From contig OV277862.1 in assembly GCA_922989275.2 (NCBI GenBank), positions 40,945,786 through 41,009,785 of the forward strand: a DNA stretch of 64,000 bases. The letters are read 5' to 3'. Below the pieces are notes generated by a model. The model was not told where the DNA came from. It did no database searches and saw nothing but the letters and a program-made list of their open reading frames with translations. The stretch is from Gari tellinella. Lineage: Eukaryota; Mollusca; Bivalvia; Cardiida; Psammobiidae. The position numbers and the translations under genes are program-made. Below, in pieces: positions 43,401 through 58,400 of the stretch (the first letter of the stretch is position 1; each line of letters opens with the position of its first letter).

Positions 43401-46400
43401 TCTGTTTCTAGTTTTGAAGACAGATAAACACTTGAAGCAGGTTGTAAGTAAAGCAAAATGTGCCTTATTTAACCCATTACCCAGAGCTCCAGATAAGAGG
43501 GAGTAAAAACTGCACAAATCCAACATTTTCTCACTTATTTTTGCATCAAATCCTATAGTGTTACTACTCATTAGAATCGTCTCTTCGAGACGATTCTAAT
43601 GAGTAGTAACACCATAGGGTTTAAAGCAGAAATAAAGATTTTAGTTTTTGAAATACCCCCCTTATCTGGAGCCCTGATTACCCCATAGCCTGGTTCTACT
43701 ATTGAAGATAGGCACATTCTGCTTTACTTTCAACCTACTTTAAGTTTTCACCTGCCTTAAGAACTAGAAACAGGCTATGAGGTAAAGGGTTAATGTGCAT
43801 TCTGCTTTACTTTCAGTCTGCTTTATGCTGCCATCGGCTAGGATATAGGAAATACTCCTTATGTTTTATATTCATTCCTGAATAACATGCAACTATTTTC
43901 TTCAGTGGAGGATTGAAATAAATGCTTAAAAAGGCATATCTATGGAGTAATAGGTTACAGGAAATAATTCATTAAATGCTTCACTAATAATTCAAAGAAA
44001 AAAGATTTATACCTTTGTCTGACAAGCTGCATTTTATTTTTGTTTCAGAGGGTCTAGAAGTAAATCTTACCACTGAAATTTGATACAGAAAACCCCATTC
44101 TAACATGGCTAACGCAAAAGAACGGGTGGCAGTGATTCGTGAATGTCTCGAATACAAAGATCCAGTGGGAGTGAAAAAGTTGATTTTGGAAGACAAGTTC
44201 ACTGATGACTCATACTTATGGGAACTTGTAACCATTCTAGGTGATTGCCTTACTGGAGAAAACTTTGAGCAGTACCAAGCATTTTTTGAAGGTTGTGAAC
44301 AATGCCTGATCTACATTATTGGAGTAGGAAATGCCTCAGAGCTGCTGTTGGCCTTGCTTGAACAAGCTGATTCCTTCGGTGACCAGGTGAAGTTTCAGAC
44401 TTTCCTGCAAGTAATTCAGAAAACCCTTCTTGGTCTGACTGCCAGGCAGCAGTTTTCACTGGAACTCTCACTAGAAACTCTCTCAGATTGTATTAAGACT
44501 TTGGAACTACCAAAAGAGCTTGATCTAGAGGAAGAAGAAAGAAGAGCTCATGATCTAGATCCACATGTAGACAAGATCAACAAATATGTAGCAGCATATT
44601 TAGAGTTCTTAAAACCATTTGCTGAGCAGGTAGCTTCTGAAAAAAAGACAAACTATAGAGGGGAAAATTTCAAGCGACAAGTGGATTGTCTGGTGAAATG
44701 TCTACTTAATATTCTTGATCATCCATTAGTGTACCTGAGTCTAGCTGAGGGCGATGAGGATGAGCCTAGGAAAATCAGGTCAGACTCAAGGGTATGTGTG
44801 GAGAAACTCATGCAGTTGTTGCTGTTAATTTACCCTAATCCAGAAGAAATAATTACACAGTACATGGAACACAATAAACGGTTAACTAAACTGCAAAGAA
44901 GGAAGAAGTTATTAAGAGGTAAAGAAAATGGTGCAGTTGACAGTATGCCAGATGGTGATTCACTGGAACAGATGTCATCATTAGCCCTGAGCTGCCTAGC
45001 CTACCTGATACACCATGAGAAGTTGGCCTCGCTGGTGTACCCATGCCTGATCATTCCACAAGGCATCATGGAGAAGAACCTGACATTTGTACTCACCATG
45101 CTACAGCAAAGAGAGAGTGAGATACAGAGGAAGGGGGTACTCTTACTTCAGACACTGGTCGGTATGCAGACAGACCAAACATCACTGACACGTGAGGACC
45201 TAGATAGACCCGAGTATTTCAAGATACTAGATGCCCTGTTTAACATCCTGATTCATTGTTCAGTGAAGGATATTCGTCAGCAGTGTTTGCAGCAGGTGCC
45301 TGTGTTTATTGCTATGTTCAGTACAGGTGCTAGGTATAGGCTATATACCAAGTTATTCGCTACTCTCAAACATCCAGGAGCATATGGATTTTGCATCCAG
45401 CTGTTCAAAACTCAGTTACAGGAGATTCTCAGTATAGAAGATATAACTGTGAGACAGTCAAGTCAATTTCTCAATATAGGATTGAACAGAATCTTCATTT
45501 TGATAACCCGACTGTCAGAGGGAGCTGCCACTGACTTTGTAGAAAACTCAGACAGAATAATTTCAGTGTTGAACCTGTGTAGATACATAGTACTGCGGGA
45601 TCCTCCAAACAAAAACGAGACTGGTTTTTGGAGTTTTTATGAGAAACTGGAGAAGGACTTCCTGTCTCAGTTACAGACTGGTGTAGACATGGCCAAAGCT
45701 CACTATAAACTGGAATTGACTGGGATTATGGATGGGAAGCAGTCAGAAACTGATATTGATATGAGTGTATGTGTGGCAGGGTTTAAGATGCCCAAGATGG
45801 ATCGTGGACAGAAAATAGTCATTTATAAACAAGCTTTGAACACTCTAGACTTGATATCTAGCTTATTTGGAAGACTGGGTGAACTGGTTGATCAACAGAA
45901 AAGACTGTCAAAAAGTTGAATGTAAATGTTGAGTTAAAAAACATACAAACTGACCCTATCAGATTTACTAAGATGATATCATAATGAGTATCAAACAGTT
46001 TGGATCCTGATTAGATGCCACTTCATGCCATGTCTGATCAGGATCTAAACTGTTTGACACTCTGATCCTGTTTTGAAACGAAATTTAGAAAATTACTCAG
46101 CATTCAAAGAGTTAATGACTTATTTTCCTGCAACCTCATTGTGCAAAAACAGGCAACAATAGTATTCAGGGCTCCAGATAAGAAGGAGTTAACTAAACAA
46201 ATCCCACATTTTCTCACTAATGTCGGCACAAATCCTATGATGTTGCTACTCATTAGAATCGTCTCGAAGAGACGATTCTAATGATTAGTGACACCACAGG
46301 GTTTAATCCAGAAAATAAGATTTTAGATTTTGAAAACTCCTCTTATCTGGAGCTCTGAGTATTGACTAAATGGATAAAAGTTTTATTGAGAGAAAGAGAT

Positions 46401-49400
46401 TTCTAAATCATTCGTATTCAATTCAGTTCAAACATACCCATATTTCATGGCTTAGCCAAGCTTTTACTATGAAATACGGGTATGTCGACTTATACGAGAT
46501 CGATTCATCGAACTAAAACATGAAATACAGGTACAGGGCTGCCATTTCTCCGGATTTTTCCTAAATCTTCGGATTTTTTTCTTGTACATGGTAGCTTAAA
46601 GGCGCATTCTGCTTTACTTACAGCCTGCTTTAAGCAGCCACGTGTCAACAAAACTAGACTTAGGCAATGGGTAAAGGTACGGTTCGTAAAATCGCACTTG
46701 AAAAATGCTAATTTGAAAATTTTATGATTTTTTATGTCAACTTATGGCAGCCCTGCAGGTAAGGTAGATTTATCGAGTTGGAAGAATCAAGTTCCAACTG
46801 TAATTTCTTTTATATAGAGGATAACTGTTTTTTTCAGTGTAAGATCGAAATTTAATCCATTGAGTGAACATCAGACGTTATATTTTCACGAGTGGCGAAG
46901 CCACGAGTGAAAATATAACAGTCTGATGTTCACGAAATGGATTAAATTCGATCTTACACTGAAAAAACACAGTTATTCTATTTATTTATGCTTTTAAGCC
47001 ACTTTTTAAACGAAATTGTTTAAAATTTGAAAGCGAACGTACATTATTTATCCCGTGTTGAGCCCCACGTTTTATGTCGAACACACACGTGCGTGACAGT
47101 TGGCGGTATATTTGTTGATTTGACGTCATCCGAATGACTTCGTTGCTCCCGAGTTTGGATTCGTGCTCTTCCGGTGAGTAGTTCGCGACAAATCGGACTG
47201 CCGGAATTTAACGATAAGACACGATTGACTACGATTCTTGGGGAGCCCTACGGGGAAAATTCATAATAAAAGCGATTGGTGATAATCCACTGCAGTGGAT
47301 TACCAAGTGATCATCCACTGCTATATCGTGGTAATCCACCGAAAAGCATAAATAAAACGCAGTAATTTGTTCAAAAGGTGCAAATTGAATCAATGGCAAA
47401 CTGTGAAGACCCTGATCGGAGTGCTCCTGAAGAAACAGTCTGATTAGAGTCTACACAGCTTGCTCAGTCAGGTCCAAATACAGTACAACCCCTCTATTAC
47501 GACCATTAAAGTGTGTTAATTATTAGGGGTTAAGAACAGGTGACTGCTTAAAGCAAGGTGACAGTAAAACAGAAAGCTCCTGTAGGAGCTTTCTGTTTTA
47601 CTGTCACCTTGCTTTAAGCTGCCACCTGTCTTTTATACAACAATTAGCCTTATTTTTAGTGGTCGTAATAGAGAGGTTTTACTGTACTTAGGGTCATTAC
47701 GGTATATTTAGGAAAGGATCAAAAGACATATCTGATCCATAGATGCTCAAACTCAGATTGTATATGACAATAAATTCTCAATCGTGGATGACCATACATT
47801 CTAGGATAAGTCTGATTAAAATCGAAATTGAACCATAAGGTCATGAGTTATCTGCCCTTTATATGTTGAAAATGCCATATCTAACAGTGTTTACACTCTA
47901 GAGGCCACAATTTTTCTCCAATATTTCTCAAACTCTGATGAGTTCGGATAGGGTTGTAATCGGATCAACAGGTCAAGAGTTATCTGCCCTTAATGTTCCA
48001 ATTTATACTGTCACAAATAAAAATCATCAGAAATATTTTCCATATTCTAGCAGATAAACGCTTAAAGCAGGCTGAAAGTAAAGCAGAATGTGCATTAAGG
48101 TGAATTCTGCTTTACTTTCAACCTGCTTTAAGTGGTCACATATCTTCAAAACTAGAAACAGGCTATGGAGTAATGGGTTAAACTGTCTTTATACTGTCCA
48201 TTAATTAATCCTTTGAACCCTTGTCCCGTCTATTGGCGTCCTTTGCAAACTGTGTACATGTGAATAGTACACTTGTCCTATTCAAACAGTGAAGACCCAG
48301 ATCAGAGGGCTCCTAAAGGAGCCCTCTGATCAGGGTCTTCACTGTTTGTCACAATGCCAAACATTGACAAAAACAACCCTTAAAAATCAGAAATAGACTA
48401 AACTTAAATGGAAATGGGGAATGTCCATTTAAAGTTTCAGGGAGGAAAGAGTTAACTTGAATGTTTGTATGGTATCATTAGTATTGGCAGTTATAGATTT
48501 GTTACTTTGAGATTTCCATGTGGTAAATAAAAAATATATGGCATTAAGAGATCTAGATTAACCTGAATAAAGTCCACTTAAACTAGTGAAGACTTTGCAA
48601 ACAGTTTGGCTCTAGATCAGACACTGACTACTATATGTGGCGTCCAATCAGAATCCCAGCTGTTATCGTATGAATATTTCTTCAATGTAAGAGGAGAGGT
48701 AGGGTGAATAACCACAGGCATCGGTCTAAAATTTCTTCTGTTAACTCTTGTAACACTAAGTAACTCTTGTGGGTTATTAGGTTCCCTTATGGATATTTTT
48801 AGTTACCAAAACATAAACCAGTCTACTTGGAATTCTAGGTAGTTTAATAAATGCTGGATGTTTTAGCAAACAGAATAGACCCAGATCAGAGGGCTCCTAT
48901 AGTAGACCTCTGATCTAGGTCTACACTGTTTGCTAATGTTCTGAGTATATTTCTACATGTGTTGAAAGAGTGAAAACTTCAACATAACACTATAGCAGAT
49001 GATTAAATCAGAAAGTTAAATTTGATGGTGAAAGTGCTAAAGTGATCTTGGTGTTGTTAGCTCACCTGAGCTAGCTCAGGGTGAGCTTTTGCAATCCTTG
49101 AATGTCCGTCGTGCGTCGTCCGGCGTCAACAACTTTAGTGTTTACACTCTAGAGGCCACAATATTTATCCAATCTTTCTCAAACTTGCTCAGATGGTATA
49201 TTGCCATAAGAGTTCGGATGAGATCGATTATGGTTGAAATCAGACAAATAGGTCATGAGTTATCTACCTTTGAACTGCAAAAAATGCCATATTTAACAGT
49301 GTTTACACTCTAGAGACCACAGTATTTATCCAATCTTTCTAAAACTTGCCCAGATTGTATATGACTATAAGAGTTCGGATGAGTTCGATTTTGGTTGAAA

Positions 49401-52400
49401 TCGGACAAATAGATCAAGAGTAATCTACCTTTGAATTGCTGAAAATGCCATATTTAAGGGTGTGTACACCTTAGACGCCACAATTTTTATCCAATCTATC
49501 TAAAACCTGCTCAGGTTGTAAATGACTATAAGAGTTCAGATGAGTTTGATTATGGTTGAAATCAGACATATAGGTCGAGAGTTATCTACCTTTAAATTGC
49601 TGAAAATGCCATACATGTATTTAACGATGTTTACACTCTAGAGGTCACAAATTTTATCCAATCTTTCTCAAACTTACTCAGATTGTATATTACCATAAGA
49701 CTTTGGATGAGTTTAATTATGGTTGTAATCCGATCAATAGGTCAAAAGTTATCTACCTTTGAATTGCTGAAAATGATATATTTAACAGTGTTTACGCTTT
49801 AGAGGCCACAATATTTATCCAAGCTCTCTCAAACTTGCTCAAATTGTATATGACCATAAGAGTTCGTTAAAGGGTGATTATGGTTGGATTCGGACAAATA
49901 GATCAAGAGATATCTACCTTTGAATTGCTGAAAATGCCATATTTTACAGCATTTACACTCTTGCAACTACAGTTTTCAATGGATTTTGATTATACTTGTA
50001 CACAAAGGATGTAGCTATACTTTCTGGAAGGAGTGCAATTATTGTTGAAATGTAATCATTGTTGCAATAGTTACCTGCCCTTGATATACTTTGAAATGCT
50101 AGAAAAAGGCTTCATTTCAGTATTGTTTAGGCTCTAGTTATCTGCCTTTGATGTACTGTACAGTAGGTCGACAAACTTGAATGGATTTAGAATAAAACGG
50201 GTGAAATTCAAAGGTAAAGCTATCAGGCTTCATTAAAAATGGTGAGCGATATCAGGGCCTTCAGGCCCTCTTGTTAGCTCACCTGAGCCGAAGGCTCAAG
50301 GTGAGCTGTTGTGATCGCCCGCCGTCCGTCTATCCGTCCGTCCGTCTGTCCGTCCGTTCAAATTTACTTCAAGCGACATCTCCTCTGAAACCGTGAGTCT
50401 GAGGGGAAAACTAAAATGCTCACCGTGTTCCTTGGATGCTTCTCTACAGAAATTGTTAAAATGAAACTTTCAAGTGGACTACTTATTGTAATTTATTTAA
50501 AAAAGTGAAAAACTTTAAACAATCTTCTTGTAAAAAACTGCTAGGCCCACAGCTTTGATATTTGTTTTTTAGTATCTCCTGGTGATTCTCTCTCAAAATT
50601 GTTAATATCAAAACTAAAACTGACCATAGGGATTCACCATAGGGATTTTTTCATTGCCGCTTTATGCAGGATTCATTGCCGCTTTATTCAGGTTATACTG
50701 TTTTACGGAAGGTTTAACCCTTTCCCACATGGAAGCGCCTTTTAACGCATTTAATTTATTCCTCCACTGGTGAAAATAGTTTCAATTTATACAGTCATAA
50801 ATATGTATCATAAGAAATATTTCCTATATTCTAGCAGATGGTAGCTTTAAGCAGGCTGAAAGTAAAGCAGAATGTGCCTTAAGGCACATTCTGCTTTACT
50901 TTCAACCTGCTTTAAGTGGACACCCATATTCAATACTAGAAACATGCTATGTGGGAAAGGGTTAAGCAGGGTTTCAAGCACCCTTATACTAAATCACCTA
51001 TATTTGCAAACAGTTTGGATCCAGGTCAGATGCCACATAATGCAGCATCTAATCTGGATCTAAACTATTTGCCACTCATTTACATATTTTCTTATATTTA
51101 GAAAATATAAGTTATTATTTTTTACATATTTCACATACAAACATTTGGAGCAGACAACAGTTCAGCATGATAATAGTCAGTTCTCCCTGAGACGGTCTCT
51201 TATTGCATAACTGACCCATAGCTAGCTCTGAACTCAGGTCACTGAGATACATAGCAGAAATTATGATGTCTGCTATTTTATGCTCAAGCACAACTTAGTT
51301 CAAGGCATATTACTTTTGGTCTGTCTGTTTGTTTGTTTGTTTATCTTTCTGTCTATCAGTCCACAATTAATTCTTGGCCATAAACAGTATGGATCCAGGT
51401 CAGATGCCACATAATGCTGCATCTAATCTGGATCCAAATTTGCCACTCATTTACATATAGTTTCCTATATTTAGAAAATGTAAATAATGATATTTATTAA
51501 CCTATTAACGCATACATATTCCTTTTTATGTCTTTAATTTATTCTTCCACAGAAGAAAATAATTTCACTTTATACAGTCATTGTTGTCTTTAACAATTGC
51601 TTCAAATGACATCTCCTCATATATTGCTGAAAAGATTTCAACCATGTTCCTTGGGTCAAGTTGTTTCAAAATTGTTCAAAGAATTAAAAACAATGTAGAA
51701 CTCTGGTTGCCATGGCAACCAAGTGAAAAAATAAGGAAATCTCAAAAAATCTTCTTGTCTGAAACTACAAGGGCCAGATCTTAGACATTTGTCACATAGC
51801 ATCATCTACAGGTCCTCTATCAAGTTTGTACAAACTATGCCCCTGGGGTCAAAATTGGCCCCGCCCCGGGGGTCACAGTTTTACATAGAGTTATATAGTG
51901 AAATTTTCAAACGTCTTCTCCTCTGAAAATAATATGGCCAGAGCTTTGATATCTGGCATGGTGACACTTTTAGATGTCCTATACCAATAAGGTTCAAATG
52001 GTTCTGGTCGATTGCATATCATCTACAGGTCCTCTATCAAGTTTGTACAAATTATGCCCCTGGGGTCAAAATTAGCCCCACCCGGGGGTCACAGTTTTCA
52101 AACGTCTTCTTTTCTGAAGCTAATATAGCCAGAGCTTTGATATTCGGCATGGTGTTACTTCTAGATGTCCTTTATCTATTTTGTTCAAATGGTTCCAGTC
52201 TGTTGCATATGTAGGTCACAGGAGCTAAAAATAGATTTTTTCAATGGAAACTTAAAAAAAATCTTCATGTCTAGAACCCTAGTACCCTGATCTTAGATAT
52301 TTGGAACATATTATCATCTACAGGTCCTCTATTAAGATTGTTCAAATTATGCCCCTCGGGTAAAAAATGACCCCGTCCTGGACATAAATCATTATCTCCA

Positions 52401-55400
52401 TTTTGATGTACAGCTATTCTCAGGTGAGCGACATATGCCCCATGGGGCTCTTGTTTTTCTTTGTGTTCAATTATTGCAATATGGTGTTCATTGTATTCAG
52501 GTTGGGAGGCTTCTTTTGTAAATAAAGATTTATGCCCTCAGTTTTGTATGTGTCAGTAAACATTGAGTTCAATCTTTCCCCTATGACTAGGAATGCAGAT
52601 TACAGCGGAGAATACATTATTCTTTTGCCTTTAAACGCAAACAGAACGCAAAAGCAAAGCACTTAAACGTAGAAAAGTACAACTTTTGGACAATTCTGAT
52701 AATTCATATTTATTTTGGTGGCAAACAGTTTGGAGCCTGATCAGACGCTCCAAACTGTTTGCAATGAAAATAATAGTTTTAGAGTAAACGGCTTTACACG
52801 TTTATTGGGAAAGAATAACATTTTCTCCACTGTACCTTAATTAAAACCAACTAATAAAGCATACACTTGATCCTTGATATTTCAAACCCGCTTTAACCCA
52901 TTATCCCATAGTCTGTTTCTAGTTTAGAAGATAGGCTACCGGTATTTCTTACAGCAGGTTGATACTAGTAAAGCAGAATGTGCCGTAAGACGCATTCTGC
53001 TTTGCTTTTATCCTGCTGCCACCATCTGCTAGAATGCAGAAAATAATTCTTATGATACATGTATGCATTTGTGAATGTATAAAATGGAACTATTTTCTTC
53101 AGGGGAGGAATAAATTAAAAGTGTGAAAATGTATATCTATGGAGTAATTTTTAAGTCAAAGATAGCCCATTTTATGCTCACCTGAACACGAATCAAAGTG
53201 AGTTTTTGTGGTCAGTCAATGTCCGTGCGCCGTGTGTCAACAGTTTCTTTATAACATTTTCTAGTAATCCACATGCCTGATTGCCAAACTTTACTTCAAA
53301 GTTGTTCAAAGAATTTGAAACAATGCAGAATTATGGTTGCCATGGTAACTGAAGTGAAAAAATAAAGAAATCTTAAGGATTAGAGTGTCAAACAGTTAAG
53401 ATCTTAACTGTTTGCAAAGTTAATCATTGTGACACATATATCTGCCGCTAGCATGCAAAGAGTTAAACAACAATAATCTTGTCTTTGAATATCCATGTCA
53501 AAAAGACAATTCTCCACAATCCTCATGTTTTGCTTTGATCTTAATCCAGATAAATATATTTCCTAATTGGGATACCTATACATAATCAAGGAATTAAGAT
53601 TTTACCATTTAGGTCGCCATAAGAATCTAGAAGTAAAATAGGTTAAATATTAAGTTATTGTATTTTGAATATAACAAGAGTCAGACACATTCAGAAAAAC
53701 AGAGGCAGTGATGTAATGTTGGTTGCCTGGGGCTAGTCAAGATTTCCATATATAGAGGATATTGAATGAGTGTGTTTTCAGTCTTGAATTTATTGAACGA
53801 GTTTTATATACACATTACCAGTTGACAGTGCGATACAGAGTGATGTATTTAGCTCGAGACGTTTTTGGCGGAAATAGCCGATCTGACGAGCGCCTTGGCG
53901 CGAGTCTGATCGGTTGTTTCCGCCAAAAACGTCGAGAGCTAAATGCAACACTCTGTAGCACACTGCCAACTGGTGATGTGTTTATTATATGCCTTGAATA
54001 CATACCAGAAACAACTAAATAGTTGTTTAAATCATTTTATATCCAATATTTATTAGTTATTTGAAGCAGAAGAAGAATTTTTGTATGCCACAAAGAATAA
54101 CGCAGCACTTGCACATGAATGTAAATGACATCACGTTAAACCTAAAGCGAAGTCAGAGTAAAATACAAAGTGGCTGATACAAGGTGGCTGATACAGACTC
54201 TTGTATTTTACTGTACAAATACACGCTGAAACGCTCGATATCATACGAAGGCATATAATAAAAAACAATATCTTGCGAGCCTTGGCTAATGTGTTCAATA
54301 AATTCACAACTGAAAACACACAAATTTGATATCCTATTTATCAGATAAACACCAAATGACACGAAAATCCGAAAGGTTTTACTTTCACTTTTGCCCTCGC
54401 CTCTTAGGAAAACAATTCGTCATAGGTGTTATTCGGTTTTATTCATCTGTAGATAAAAATACCTATCAAACTAAAATAAAGAAAATCAACATCAATGTGT
54501 TGTGAAAAGACTTCTCTGATACCATATTCAAATTTTGAATTAATATTTAATTCAAAATTGTTCTAATTGATTGAAAAGGATCCTTTGACATTTAGAATCT
54601 AGTTTGGTTTTCAAACTTACGTCATTATAGCAACTGGTTTTCAAACTTACGTCATTATAGCAACATGACATTATTATCATTGTAACGTCTAAATTTGATA
54701 AACAGTCTGAGTAACTTTTAATACTAGAGCTCTACGTTGCCTGATTTGCAGCCTGAGTTTTTGGGACAGCTTGGGATAATGTTTTTAGGACACTTGTAAA
54801 TGTTTGTCTAGATTCTCTTAACTGATTTACAGTACAGTATTTTGGTGATTCAAAAATTAGTATAAATATATGCCCAGTGTGCTGTACGATTTTTACAGAC
54901 CTCTATATTTTACACGTTTACATGATAAAAGACAGTTTAACTATAAAAGGGAGGCAATACATTGAAATCTAAATTTTTGTAAACCCATGGGTTGCCTCCC
55001 CTGTTACCGTAATCCGTACCAATTTAACCTTTCCCTTAGCATAAGCGCCTTATGACGCCTTTAACCCTTCCTCCACATAACCACAAGAAATATAAATTTC
55101 AATAAAGGTGGTAGCTCAAAGCAAGATGAAAGTAAAGCAGAAGCTGATTCCTTCAACAAAGCTCTAGATATGAGAAGTATTCAAAAACTAAAACTAAAAA
55201 CTTAAATCTTTATTTCTGCATTAAACCACATGGTGTAACTACTCATTAGAATCCTCTCTTTGAGACGATTATAATGAATAGTGACACCATAGCCATTAGG
55301 ATTATCATTTGGTGCTCAAATGAGTGTGAAAATGTTGGCTTTGTTCAGTCTCTTATCTTATCTGGAGCCTTGTTCAAGATATATTTGTGGCTTGCTTATC

Positions 55401-58400
55401 TTGCATTATAGTATTTTTGAAAGCTGAAAATTGGCTTACATTCTTTACTTCTGTATTCAAATTGTTCCTCAAGTCTATGGAGGAGGGGATACAAGATTTC
55501 TGAGAAATATCAGTTGTTCAAAACGGAGCTCTGAGATTATTTCTGAGAGGATATGGATTTGTTCCATGAACTGACAATGGAATTAATTTAGAAATGAAGG
55601 ATCATATGATTAGAAACTTTATACATGAAATACAATATTTGTGGGATTTTTCTGCTCTAAATTTTTGCCATCCACATTCCCTTTGAAGATAAGTACATGT
55701 ACTAGACACAGAGCGAGTGAAACCATGCAGTTACAATTCTTGTGGCTTCATTTGTAATTTTTGTAAAGAATCTAGGAACCCATCAGAGCATCCATCTCAA
55801 ACAATGCATGACTTATACTTCAACTGTAGCAATATAAGAGCGATAGATTTGGTTAAGAGATTTTCTATTAGGAGTTAACTTGAGTTTTCTCATCAGACCA
55901 AAAACTTTGGAAGCTGACTGCAAGATATTATCAATTATGCAGAAAGCTTATTGAGGGTTCTTGATGCAAACTTGTTGAAAGATGCTGATCACAGACAATT
56001 AATTCATTACTCCATAGCCTGTTTCTAGTTTTAAAGACAGGCGACCACCTTAAGCAGGTTGAAAGTAAAGCAAAATGTGCCTTTAGGCGCATTCTGCTTT
56101 ACTTTCAGTCTGCTTAATGCTACCATCTGTTAGAATAAAGACAATACTTCAGATTCTTATGATACATGTTCATGACTGTATAAATGAGAACTATTTTCTT
56201 CTGTGGAGGAATACCCAGTATATAAATTAGATGCGTGAGAATACATATATGGAGTAAAGGGTTAATATTTATGGACTGGCAAATTTGTTTGTTTTTCATA
56301 GACTTTCAGTTTTATTTGGTTTGGTTACACTGTATATGTGTTTTGTATCTCTGCAGTGAAGAGTGGTGTGGTACCAAGGCCCTGGTGCCGTCTACAGACA
56401 CAAGATGCCACATCTAATCCCGCATCAACAGCAGAGTAAGTACTTAGTACAGTAGGACTGTCATAAATACACTGCAGGTTGAAAATAAAGCAGAATGTAC
56501 CTTAACCCTTTACCTCATAGCCTGTTTCTAGTTTTGAAGATCCGTGACCACTTAAAGGTTGAAAATAAAGCAGAATGTACCTTAACCCTTTACCTCTTAG
56601 CCTGTTTCTGTTTTTGAAGACGGGTTACCATTTAAAGCAGGTTAAATGTAAATAAAGCAGAATATATTTTAACCCTTTTATTCTATAAGGGGCATTCTGC
56701 TTTTCTTTCATCCTGCTTTAAGCTGTCATCTGCTGGAATATAATAACACTTCTTATAAAACATATTAATGACTGTATAAATTTGAACTAGATTCTATTTT
56801 GTTGAGTGGGGGGAATAAATTAAATATGCATAAAGGAGCTTCTATGAGGGAAAGGGTTAACCCTTAAGTGCATATCCTGTTTCTAGTTTTGAAGACAGGT
56901 GACCACTTGATGCAAGTTTGAAAGTAAAGTAAGATGCACCTTAAAGTCTTTAAGTGCATTCTGCTTTTCTTTCAACTTGCTTTAAGCTACCATCAGCTAG
57001 AATATAGAAAATATTTCTAAAGATACATGTATATAACAGTATAAATGGGAACTATTTTCTTCAGGATATGAATATATATTTAATACGTTAATATGCAAAT
57101 CTATGGAGTAAAGGGTTAAGGGACATTCTGCTTACTTTCAGCCTGCTTTTACCTACCATGTGCTTACCCAGTAGTCTGTGTCTGGTTTGAAGAAAGGTGA
57201 CCACAGGCACTTCTGAAATGTTTCAAATGTCCCCTTTAAATCGGGTTTAGTATTTATAACATTTCTTACATCTATTGCTTAACCCATTTTATGTGGGATT
57301 CACTTTAAGGTGTACCTCTAGGCAAACAGTTTTCATCTCAGATCAGGCCCCACATTGTGGGGCCTGATCTGAGATCAAAACTGTTTGCTGCTTTGTCAAT
57401 ATTTTATCAGAAACTGCTAAAATCTTTCGCAAATATTTGAGTTATACCCGCTGCAGACAACATTTTAAAATGGCTGCCAAATATTACCCAGCATGCAATG
57501 GGTTAAAGGGGTTGCAGTCGCAGAGTTGTACTGTCATTTGAATTGTCTATTTCAGCCAGTCCACCAATGACTCCCACAGCACTGAGGATACAGACAATGT
57601 AATAAGGGAGAGGGTTTTAAGGGCATCTTTACCATTTGTTCATGAACATGGCTGGACCCACAACGCCCTTGCAGCAGGTGAGGAAGTAACAGTATGTAGA
57701 TCTCAAACTACTGCAGCAAATGACACTACTAACCAGAGCTTGACCCAAGGATCTACTACTACTACTACTACTACCTCTCTTTAATCACATTATGGTAAAC
57801 TTGTTATCAGAAAAATAAACTCTCAATGACTGGAGAAAATGTTTGCTCAAGAGAGGTTTCAGAGTTTAACCTATTACCCCATAAATATGCCCTTTTTCAC
57901 CTTCATTTTATTCCTTCACTGTAGAAAATAATTCCACTTCATACAGCTATGAAAATGCACATTTAGAAATAGTTTCTATATCCTAGCAGGTGGTAGCTTA
58001 AAGCAGGCTGAATGTAAAGCAGAACTCGCCTCAGTTTCCAAAACATGTACCAGTCTACTTTGAAATCTGGGTAGTTTAATAAATACGCCTCTTAATTAAC
58101 AAACAGTGTAGACCCTGATCAGAGGGCTCCTATAGGAGCCCTCTGATCCGGGTCTACACTGTTTGCAAATGTAATGAGTATATTTTAAACAGGTCCATGG
58201 TGTTGAAAGAGTTATGTTCTCTTAGATGTTTCATGTATTTCACAGACAGTTTTGCAACTTTGTAGGTGCAGAGGCCGAGGGTTTACCAGGTATTGCCCAT
58301 GGCATGTTTCCCCGGGGTGGAGTAGAGTTGATCTTCTTCCACTACACTGACTGTAACCGCTTGCTGGGAGAACAACTAGCGGACCAAGTGAAACAGGCAG

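Noticed and set aside
44105..45919. Processed pseudogene of glomulin
   Set aside because: 604 codons without a stop or frameshift, and conserved C-terminal segments; decay would be expected in a dead copy. No poly-A tail or flanking duplication was seen.
53762..54022. 86-aa ORF in a foldback
   Set aside because: The ORF spans both arms of a palindrome and a shadow ORF exists on the other strand.
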